Origin: Sipunculus nudus
Lineage: Eukaryota; Annelida; Sipuncula; Golfingiida; Sipunculidae
Reading direction: 5' to 3'
Assembly (NCBI GenBank): GCA_026874595.1
Contig: CM049309.1
Location: 52,984,079-53,048,078, forward strand
Length of the DNA: 64,000 bases
Each line of letters starts with the position of its first letter. The first letter of the stretch is position 1. A model generated the notes under the pieces. The model did not search any database. It had not been told where the DNA came from and saw only the letters and a program-made list of their open reading frames with translations. Of the stretch, positions 58,001-64,000 are shown piece after piece. The position numbers were made by a program, and so were the translations under genes.

Positions 58001-61000
58001 GGGCGACCTCTAAAAAAAATGGACAATGGCATAACACGTTGACAGAAACGGAGAAAAAGCTGCAGAGAGAGTTGAAACAAATTGAGCAGGACATAGCTGC
58101 TGTGAGCGCACGGGTAGTGTCACTACCACAGCTCCGCAAGTCGCACCGGAGGAGAATGAATGTCCCTTTAACGCCGCTGACCGAAACTGAACCAATAGAG
58201 GGCCCTCCTTCAGCGCCCGAAACGGCATCAGTGAGAGAAAACCCGTCCGACGAAGTGAATAACGACCGTCACGAGAACGATCCTTTGACGCGGGACGAAG
58301 CCCGTCGCATATTGACGGAAAAGAATACACCAATGCAGGTGCGCATCGCTACCATTGCTCAGAGGTGCCCGGAGGTGAAAAAATGGAACACGCGGGTAAG
58401 CAAAGCCAAGGACGATTACGCCTCTCATAAGCGCCACCTCGAGGAAATTATTAAACGTTGCATGGGTACTGAGTGCTCTTCGTGCACAGAAGCAGCATCG
58501 TTTATACAAACGATCGACGAGCTGGAGGGTGATGGGCAATCCCTGCGACGCACAACCAAAAATGTTCTTATGAAAGACCATGGCATCCCCGCAGAGATAT
58601 GGGATGAATTGCGGGTCATCGCAGAGGTGTATGCGATCCCCGACCTGCCGGACACAGAGAAAGTGAGAACGAAACTGCGGGCACAGTTGGAGAAACTGAG
58701 TAAACAGGAAAAGGACGCAGAGAGAAAACAACTGCTGCAGCTCGTGAAAAGCGGTCAACTGGAATACGCGAGAGCCAGAAACGTCGTACAATCTCTTCTG
58801 CCTCTGCAAAAGGACGATGTATCGTTTGGGAAACAGGCGGTGGAAGTGTGGGTCAATAACGTGGTCAAAGACGTCGAAATTGCATTGTCTGACTATGAGC
58901 AATCGTGTCCACCTGGATGCGATGCTCCGCCTGAAAAACTACCGTGTTACATCTGTCTACTTGAGAAACCTGACAGTACCGGCGCTGAGCTGCAGGAGTT
59001 GCTCGGAGTTTGCAAGGACGTTTATAATGCCTCTCACAACGATTCCCGCGAGGACAAGCTGAACAGGTTGATCGCCTGGGCTCGTCAGCCCGGCACCAAA
59101 CCTATTCTGAAAGGGTTGCGCTGCTGTTTCAAAAACGTGTGGAACGCCGAAAGCGAGGAATTGGAAAAGCAGATAAATGAACACGTAAGTCGAGTAGATG
59201 AGATGTTCAGAAACGTAGACGCGTCGTACACGTCGGACGAATGCAACCGTAAGAATGTCACTCTCCTGGAAGAACACATTGAAAAGGTGAGCCAGGTGAA
59301 GAAATCACTTTCGTGGTGTGAGGATAAAGCCGCAGCATGGCTTCAAAAGTTAGGTGGGAATCAGGACCAGCCGTTCGACGTAAAAGGATGTCGTTCGGAC
59401 GGCTTGAAGAAGATACTACAGTTACTGAATGCAAAGAACGATAAGGCAAACGCGCTCATAGGAAAGTTGCAAGGCTGGAAAACAGCCGAGCATGTACAGG
59501 CACAAACCGCAAGCAGTCCTGGGCAGTCCTCTACCGTTCGGGGCACAGGTGATGACGAATTGATAGCCAGAACACACGCGGCGCAAACTGCTGCGGCAGA
59601 AACGGCTGCAGCAGAAACGGCATGGTTGAAAGAAGTGCTGGTCGCCACTGAACAATACAACACCTCAACGGAAAAGACACGTGCATGGATCCAGGCATGC
59701 AAGACGTTTCAATTTGAAAATACACGTGATATCGATATGTACAAGAAGGAACTCGATCAGCAGGTGGGAGTACTCGATATACACAACAGCACCTTGGACA
59801 AACTCAGACGCGGTAACTGCGTGGTAGACGGAACGCTGGTCGCCAGCAAGGACACTACTTTTTGGGGAAATAAGGAGAAGGAGCAGATCCGTTTTAAAAA
59901 AACCGAACCAATCACACGCACACAGATAGAGGAGGCCAAGAGGGTCATGCAGACTAAAAGAAAAGAACTGGAAGCTAAAGAAAAACGCCAGAGGCGCGAG
60001 GAAATCGTCAGAGATCTCACTGCAAGTGGCACTCTCACAGACGTGACAAGCAACCTGGCACAATACATGGACACGATCTATCCGCTCACTAAAGAAGAGG
60101 TTACGGATCTCTGCTTGCACTGTTCACATTGGACAGACCGTTTGACAGAAGACGTAGAGCGGTTGGCACACGCGTACACAAGCGGACTAGACGACGGTGC
60201 CTCACAGGATGCTCCACGTTGTATCGCGGATGAAGTCCCGGCCGTTTTCGGATTGCTTGAACACATGTGCTCGGACAACTCAGACAAGAAACAGCAATAT
60301 CAACGGAAACGTAAAGAAGCCGAAACTTTACTTGAAATCTATCAAAACCTTCGGGCAGAGCAGTGCGCGCGTGACACAGACAACGCCAGCCGCATTCAAT
60401 TTCTCACAGAACGGGCTTGGAGAGAAACCACCCCGAAGAGGACCAGCAACGTATTGCTCCATTGCATCATTCAGGTTATCAACGAGTGGACGGATCAGAC
60501 CGTGCGAGATTGCACGGAAACCGTACGAGGTTCGGCGTCTGCCATACAGGCCAGTTCAGAGGATATCGAAAGTTTTTCTAAGGACGGCATGCATCATCTC
60601 ATTACCACGTGGGACAAAACCGGACTGGACCAAGCGAACAACCAACTGCGCGACTCACAAAAACGACTGAATGACACGCTAAACGCCCTGACGGCAGCAA
60701 AAGCAGCGGCGGGTACCCATTGGAACAAAGGAGACGGTTGTTTCGCGAAAAAACTGAATGCAGCGGACAAAAGCATCAATGCAGCCATACACCAGATTCA
60801 GCTGCTGAATGTGCGTGCGGAACACCTAAGACAAAAAAACGACATGGATAACAAACACACCGGGTCCGAACACGGCGAACCTGCAGACCATGTTACCGAG
60901 GCTTATAATAAATTGCTGACCACCGGTTTATCTGAAAAAGCAAATCTGCCCGACACCATACTACAACACGTGAACAGATGTGGGCCAACAAATGAGGTTA

Positions 61001-64000
61001 CCCGGATGCTGGATTCGCTCTTCCGACACCTGGCGCGTGTCCTGGAATGTCCCACGCGGCTGCAGGATCAGGTCAGGTTTGGCACACAGCTTGGCGTTAA
61101 ACAGCTTGGGACGAGTGACATTCCTTTAGCTAAACGCCTGTACCGTCTTGTCGACATAGTTGCCGCGAGGACGGGAACCCGAACCACGTACAGGCAGGAA
61201 CTGGAAGCCGGCCATGTCGTCATCAGCGGAATAGAAAGTGCCGGGAATGCAATTAGCCACATGATCACCGATCGACTAAAGCAAAGTGTCGAGAACCTGT
61301 ATCCACAAACGCCAGCTTGGACATCTGTGACGGCTAACCTCGACCGCCTTCACAACATGATGGAAATGCACGACATGGAGCACACCAAGCGCAGTTGTAT
61401 GGCAGATATGTTCGAAACGAAACTCAAATATGTGGAAACAGCTGCACAGGAAGCTACCACAAACGTGGACAACAGTTTTCAAAGCGTTAGTTATGCATTG
61501 TACAGTTTACGACATATACAAAATGAACTGAACATGTTGAAACAAGAAATAGCCAAGGAGCCAGATAGCGTAAACAAGCAGGAACGGGTGGGCAAGGCGG
61601 AAAAGATGTTGAAACAACGCTACATTTCACACCTGCGTAAGCAGCTAGAGGGGGTGATAAAGGATATACTGAAAGATGCCATACAGGAAATGCAGGACAT
61701 CCTGGTGAATTACCACTTGACAGACGAGCACGTACACTACCAATGCATAGCGCACCGTACATGTAATGTACGCGAACTACTGAACCGATGCTACCAACTG
61801 CTCCAGGAGAATGCTCACTGGGGCGGCACGGATGGGATGTTTACAACAGGTGGTACAGGTAACAACGTCATGACACTTCTGAAGCAGCTGAAGCCTGACG
61901 ATGTAAAATGGTTCGACGGTCTGGTGGGACTTCTGAACAAATCAGTTGATGCCACATTAGGCAGTACCAAAAACCTCGCGCAGTCCATTCGCAGGTGGGC
62001 GTTCGAACAGGGTGAAAAGATACTACGTTCTGAAATACCAGCTGACAGCAGGTTGGACCCGACTGAAGATGTGCCCGACTTGCGCGAATGGCTAGATAAA
62101 GCTGCTCGCATGGGTGAGCGCGTACAGTCTTCGCTCTCCACCGTTTCCTGGATCCTGCAGTCGCAGGAATACCAGTACGTGTACGATCTTGTGGCAGGAA
62201 CCCTCACAGCATTTCAAACGTTAGCGTTGCAAATCACTGGATCCAGCTATCAAACGGCCCTTAAGTACGCGGATAATTTTAAACAGAGTGTGCATGCTAT
62301 TGTAGACCGAATCCGGAACGACATATCAAGCGGGCACCAGTTGATCGTTGCAGAAACGGCTTTATTCCATGGGCAGCCCTGTGACGATGTGACAGTGGCG
62401 GGAAAAGGTATTTCCGTTAACCTGCATAACATCATACGACATACAGGTGAACTACAGGACATCTTACAGGACGCTATGACCATAATATACAGTTTCCGAT
62501 ACGCTCATACGTGGCTCATTCAAACTGTGTATCCTTCGTGGAATAGGACACAGTCTGCCATTCAGGATTCCCTGCAACGTCTGCAAAATGAAGTAAGCAC
62601 CTATATACCCCAATATATACTCGACGCATGGATCAAGCAGCTGGACGATAAAAGCAGCCAGTTGTTCTTGGATTGGTTGCAGGCAAAGATATATACAGAA
62701 ACGCAAGTGTCAACTCACCTGCATACCTGTTATGGCACGAGGAATTTCATGCACGAATCAGCAAACACACAACAACAAATTATACAACTGACAAAACGAG
62801 CTGTTGACAAAGAACATGATCGGCGGACCACGCTGATAGAAAACAACGTGTCAGCATGCAAAGAATTCCTGCAACGTAAAGTAAATGAGCAAAACAGGAA
62901 TCCGGATACTGACGATTTGCGTAATGGCATAAAGACGCTTATCGATAAATGTATCCGAACAGTTGAAAGACACTGTGAACATGGCAAGTTGATCATACAA
63001 TGCATTTTAACATCCTGTAAGTGGTACGAACACATATGCAACAGGTATATGGACGACACTCGTGCGCTAATGGGGAAGAAGTACACAGAGGAAATGTCGC
63101 ATTCTCAAACAGACAACATGCGCAGCGTACCAGACATCATGTCTTGTGTCGTAGAACAGTTAGCTGCGGATATAGAGGAAGATGTCACGCAGCGAATGTT
63201 GATACTCGCCGACAAACTACATCTCGACCTCATCTCCTTACATACTGAACAGATGACGTATCACGCGAACGCGTTATCGGTGCATCACACTCTCGGATGT
63301 TTAGCAAGCCTTATGGTCTTCAGTCTGTTTGACATGCAGCAGCAACAGCTGCACGACTATACACACGTAGAGGGGCGTCTCACCGAATGTAGACGTTCTG
63401 TTCAACAAGCTGTGCAGATGTCAGTGGCAATTATGGAATATACGGAACAAAACCTGCGCAACCTTTTACAACATGATTCCATCCCCTTCGGAACTGTAGG
63501 TTCGTATAAGGCGGATGTGCAAAACAAAAGGGAAGAACTATCCCGTATGATGATGGAAGCGGAAGATGCTTTCAGCAGGTTGCAACACACATGGCCATCA
63601 ACCACAGAAATTCGTATCAACATAACCGAAAACGTCAGTCTGCAAGTGTTAAACGAGGTATATAACACGTGTAAAACGAGGATCGATGCATACCAAGCGT
63701 TTTTGGAATTGATACAAAGGGCGACGCATCTTGACACACCAGACGAAAGACGAGAGTGTGAAGAATCGTGGTGGTGTGACGGTATGGTCGTCAGAGAACG
63801 TTTGATGACCGCGTTTGTTCGGCACGTGTCACATGACGAAACAGACGACAAAGAAAACCTGAAACGCGTGCGCGTCTGGCTGGATAACATCCCTAAGGTG
63901 TACAAATGTACGCTTTCCCAAAAGGATGTCAGGCAGTTGCACCAAGAAAAAACACATAACATTTATAAAAAGAGCCAGAAAGAGAACAATTTGGGTTCTT
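52003..64000 (+). CDS. Giant tegument-type protein with degenerate OTU and tegument USP domains (partial, at least 3999 aa)
   Basis: One frame stays open from the ATG at 52003 to the window end without a stop. Residues about 25-127 have the pattern of an OTU deubiquitinase, but the catalytic Cys is Ser36 (DGNS at 33-36) and the usual His before Tyr123-Asp124 is Gly122. A disordered, charged linker follows, with basic nuclear-signal clusters (about 282-288, 880-935) and a short coiled coil (about 407-475). At about 1265-1440 lies a domain with the layout of the herpesvirus tegument ubiquitin-specific protease: GKQC with Cys1283, then FDSH with Asp1407 and His1409. From about 1650 on the chain is heptad-rich coiled coil. 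This corresponds to the large tegument protein (UL36 type), which bridges capsid and tegument, although there the protease is N-terminal. Confidence 0.88.
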   Translation, partial: MARQTADPTPMSRTEWDEQLQKTGWTRKNVIRDGNSFFRAVAILMNGMHEGQHGRLRQVVRDHTGNNELQEGVEPGNDAVRAISHKYDCHVNVLRTTGDIRLLTSLARSRKPSITLVHTEGGYDVLIPTSEQAKVQPQSGSPPRAIDMYADEASSLLEDLDKEWARIMHRMQTSASTRQERSGGLDERPITGPLREEQHRRHLPSISANAAGGSADQMCTDEHVTAGGESGEAMSTEETADKTEIRKRRMTSTASRTNAPSRPQSGSVTDDQPVSGSKSKRKKCTKPKTPAQAPQMDTTTTSETQTHSDPAPETRDATTQEAVQKGPEPDPQVLFNEVKNMHAELQPAWSPIKSIRAVSPPAMSQINDETDRNVDDDNAAQQLLGQLTMLGAQIPASSSNQDETDFDMMTGEMSLAATELARLQVAEAETERAIREAAQATAERAKLEAAIAAAEIELRQSEAGVQQVADGVYQQGGTGQPNRVPGDTADDTRELTLPTETADHIGHQNVYCAEQCEGGIDLNDILSELFGDGQSNDQGVQTQPADQGASGSVHYQHPFTEDTTFSLPSFDGEDDRKQQDDPVRKTPSDTSNVSSSTGVNTQQRLVTGSSIGQEARGEEGQLSKSDTDETESAVATIIAALEHDERHEEKKVKGDTVNGFVPCPATADGGGTSHHIEQHETDEQESIQEGKAHSTDTTVTQDPPFHSDTAQGTPMRQGQEDILQMAMNQCDIFSASDICPDNVPTAPSVTDLGENAGAQHVAPSVSAVPGDTADKDIPSEHPQHVGENEAPEQDANQHLRTVGETATPVAHTGGAEAARRIADGSPDTGACKKETRGRKGHKSVLKPSNQHSTADKQKEALRKTARRLKRNSVRLSTKILQPRVIHPTPVPDFPKRRPRRQLRVAHVDHPYSKPPGSEDEQKCIRKKRQGQRRRASSAQNDRPCQLSSRPADDTVTTPSGSEKAGERPTAEDTAGHAKNAEQTTHEENTSGARGESVQMDTTACEQRETSAEECGEMEGDDSAPSMSGDYPTRVLLCDTFEDIKTREYFQLDKGGMYSVDMTLCRPQTPNPSADHASLLAPRVRDSHTVTGAPFMQTEETQDGQEQDDASSVSLTERIQNMPATFEQSMDDSDASDDTLEQHMDESSECEGNVPISVTTMDESDGTVEDEGGVNDARRVPVNTQGKTVASRGDRPCDTETANEGRGSDKQRDMPRSDRPDETRSSSGGPPRHASQKDTTGKDASNTDACYIPPGHPVITKCVTGSFHQGDHQHFLSFSVGKQCVPNCAVALIRCSIEDPETWTTSTLDDILDAGDQLYYSIKGYPVEDAGYVCLDELLETIDCFSRSFSVVSYMYRSDLINRNDFRNTYRTLRMALCDDKGYLSSILILQDCAIAVMQKGSKYYVFDSHSRDMRGKVTPTGTSVLLGFDILAEAIKHITNLAYTLKVNGYESRLYSITENRVDAPVREQTDPVAPVHSTPRADTPVDTQQSDRVDETREEDVASACNTGADEKMEEQDVAASEQHSGQSGAEEMEDVQGDITREETTEGDVATRPAQEQPDDGAGQPNPASACNTGAEADMEEQDVAAYEQHSGPSETEEMEDVQGDITRDEQTPPRSGEGDPGVDDLNTSTRKKLHIKSQPGKASNNRGRPSKGVTHGKMDEHAASLVKRYEEAVKVYNERRDTLAHFCAICTSKVVGNIEEVEEMKQKLTMLKTKALRARTNIPSLQGVDIPLIVKKKVERKHKINIMPNTAKATKALDKAETEAAKREKKENDQTIADMRAGLLNELRDPSVTYDDVKRNESKYQHVLPITPAEEKDAKSTVEAWMTNMADYIEYALIHIEKKAEESPSMLAEPPRGVPGIFWLHKETDTQVATGRALLEMYRVLRASAVDHNKTLIDMVDQLKAWLENASLQCVHDKIRACLETWYELDASVLDERVDAMLGQIMPQLRLMRLRIRSGTSGDDEKSLRRMKIKITCMQDDLRELLRSVYESAAQYRATSKKNGQWHNTLTETEKKLQRELKQIEQDIAAVSARVVSLPQLRKSHRRRMNVPLTPLTETEPIEGPPSAPETASVRENPSDEVNNDRHENDPLTRDEARRILTEKNTPMQVRIATIAQRCPEVKKWNTRVSKAKDDYASHKRHLEEIIKRCMGTECSSCTEAASFIQTIDELEGDGQSLRRTTKNVLMKDHGIPAEIWDELRVIAEVYAIPDLPDTEKVRTKLRAQLEKLSKQEKDAERKQLLQLVKSGQLEYARARNVVQSLLPLQKDDVSFGKQAVEVWVNNVVKDVEIALSDYEQSCPPGCDAPPEKLPCYICLLEKPDSTGAELQELLGVCKDVYNASHNDSREDKLNRLIAWARQPGTKPILKGLRCCFKNVWNAESEELEKQINEHVSRVDEMFRNVDASYTSDECNRKNVTLLEEHIEKVSQVKKSLSWCEDKAAAWLQKLGGNQDQPFDVKGCRSDGLKKILQLLNAKNDKANALIGKLQGWKTAEHVQAQTASSPGQSSTVRGTGDDELIARTHAAQTAAAETAAAETAWLKEVLVATEQYNTSTEKTRAWIQACKTFQFENTRDIDMYKKELDQQVGVLDIHNSTLDKLRRGNCVVDGTLVASKDTTFWGNKEKEQIRFKKTEPITRTQIEEAKRVMQTKRKELEAKEKRQRREEIVRDLTASGTLTDVTSNLAQYMDTIYPLTKEEVTDLCLHCSHWTDRLTEDVERLAHAYTSGLDDGASQDAPRCIADEVPAVFGLLEHMCSDNSDKKQQYQRKRKEAETLLEIYQNLRAEQCARDTDNASRIQFLTERAWRETTPKRTSNVLLHCIIQVINEWTDQTVRDCTETVRGSASAIQASSEDIESFSKDGMHHLITTWDKTGLDQANNQLRDSQKRLNDTLNALTAAKAAAGTHWNKGDGCFAKKLNAADKSINAAIHQIQLLNVRAEHLRQKNDMDNKHTGSEHGEPADHVTEAYNKLLTTGLSEKANLPDTILQHVNRCGPTNEVTRMLDSLFRHLARVLECPTRLQDQVRFGTQLGVKQLGTSDIPLAKRLYRLVDIVAARTGTRTTYRQELEAGHVVISGIESAGNAISHMITDRLKQSVENLYPQTPAWTSVTANLDRLHNMMEMHDMEHTKRSCMADMFETKLKYVETAAQEATTNVDNSFQSVSYALYSLRHIQNELNMLKQEIAKEPDSVNKQERVGKAEKMLKQRYISHLRKQLEGVIKDILKDAIQEMQDILVNYHLTDEHVHYQCIAHRTCNVRELLNRCYQLLQENAHWGGTDGMFTTGGTGNNVMTLLKQLKPDDVKWFDGLVGLLNKSVDATLGSTKNLAQSIRRWAFEQGEKILRSEIPADSRLDPTEDVPDLREWLDKAARMGERVQSSLSTVSWILQSQEYQYVYDLVAGTLTAFQTLALQITGSSYQTALKYADNFKQSVHAIVDRIRNDISSGHQLIVAETALFHGQPCDDVTVAGKGISVNLHNIIRHTGELQDILQDAMTIIYSFRYAHTWLIQTVYPSWNRTQSAIQDSLQRLQNEVSTYIPQYILDAWIKQLDDKSSQLFLDWLQAKIYTETQVSTHLHTCYGTRNFMHESANTQQQIIQLTKRAVDKEHDRRTTLIENNVSACKEFLQRKVNEQNRNPDTDDLRNGIKTLIDKCIRTVERHCEHGKLIIQCILTSCKWYEHICNRYMDDTRALMGKKYTEEMSHSQTDNMRSVPDIMSCVVEQLAADIEEDVTQRMLILADKLHLDLISLHTEQMTYHANALSVHHTLGCLASLMVFSLFDMQQQQLHDYTHVEGRLTECRRSVQQAVQMSVAIMEYTEQNLRNLLQHDSIPFGTVGSYKADVQNKREELSRMMMEAEDAFSRLQHTWPSTTEIRINITENVSLQVLNEVYNTCKTRIDAYQAFLELIQRATHLDTPDERRECEESWWCDGMVVRERLMTAFVRHVSHDETDDKENLKRVRVWLDNIPKVYKCTLSQKDVRQLHQEKTHNIYKKSQKENNLGS
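56509..56838 (+). repeat. 201-bp tandem repeat in the giant gene
   Basis: Two units starting at 56509 and 56710 (67 codons apart) encode similar acidic segments rich in Glu, Asp, Gln and Met. The second unit is incomplete. They lie just after the USP domain, in frame, within a linker. Confidence 0.8.

Overview
The window reads as part of a large double-stranded DNA herpesvirus genome, or an integrated copy of one. Both strands are densely coded, with short gaps that hold TATA-like and AATAAA signals. Five herpesvirus hallmarks are readable from the sequence: a spliced terminase ATPase/nuclease (8140-9424 joined to 15251-16401, minus), a glycoprotein B-type fusion protein (29595-32153, minus), a maturation protease/scaffold with the His-Ser-His order of assemblin (39219-41420, plus), a helicase-primase superfamily 1 helicase (41624-44803, plus), and a giant tegument-type protein with a tegument ubiquitin-specific protease domain (52003 to beyond the window, plus). 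Three inhibitor-of-apoptosis (BIR/RING) genes lie together at 17.0-21.6 kb. Multiple IAP genes are typical of the invertebrate herpesviruses (Malacoherpesviridae), so an invertebrate-infecting malacoherpesvirus-like virus is the best inference. The host cannot be named from this sequence.

Layout. 0-8 kb: four genes that I do not recognise; one has two membrane segments. 8.1-16.4 kb: the terminase gene with a 5.8-kb intron that contains five other genes. Four of these run on the opposite strand in the order small protein, Cys/His protein, about 520-aa protein, about 420-aa protein. This matches the UL91-UL92-UL93-UL94 block (ORF30-31-32-33 in rhadinoviruses) that sits in the terminase intron of beta- and gammaherpesviruses. 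17-21.6 kb: the IAP cluster, whose middle gene is split by a 222-bp intron. 21.8-29.4 kb: four plus-strand genes, one with a Cys-rich C-terminus. 29.6-37.4 kb: three minus-strand genes, namely gB, an acidic protein and a 1323-aa candidate major capsid protein. 37.7-44.8 kb: a 458-aa protein, the protease/scaffold and the helicase. 44.8-50.4 kb: a 5.6-kb stretch without convincing protein genes. It carries three eukaryotic-type tRNA genes and a 3.3-kb imperfect palindrome whose arms are built of 106-bp hairpin repeats. 50.4-64 kb: a 513-aa gene and the giant gene.

Regulation. Putative early genes (IAPs, helicase, the UL91-like and UL92-like genes) have ordinary TATAAA or TATATAA boxes. Several other genes instead have TATTTGTG 45-96 bp upstream of the start codon, and two of these share a 17-bp element. 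With the UL91/UL92-like synteny, this suggests late transcription by a dedicated viral pre-initiation complex that reads a TATT-type box, as in beta/gammaherpesviruses.

Most striking points: (1) the conserved terminase-intron gene block; (2) an N-terminal OTU-type domain in the giant protein that has lost its catalytic Cys and His, in the same chain as an apparently intact tegument protease domain; (3) tRNA genes with shifted anticodons, including an Asn-type body with a Lys anticodon; (4) the palindrome of hairpin repeats, a candidate replication origin or recombination junction.
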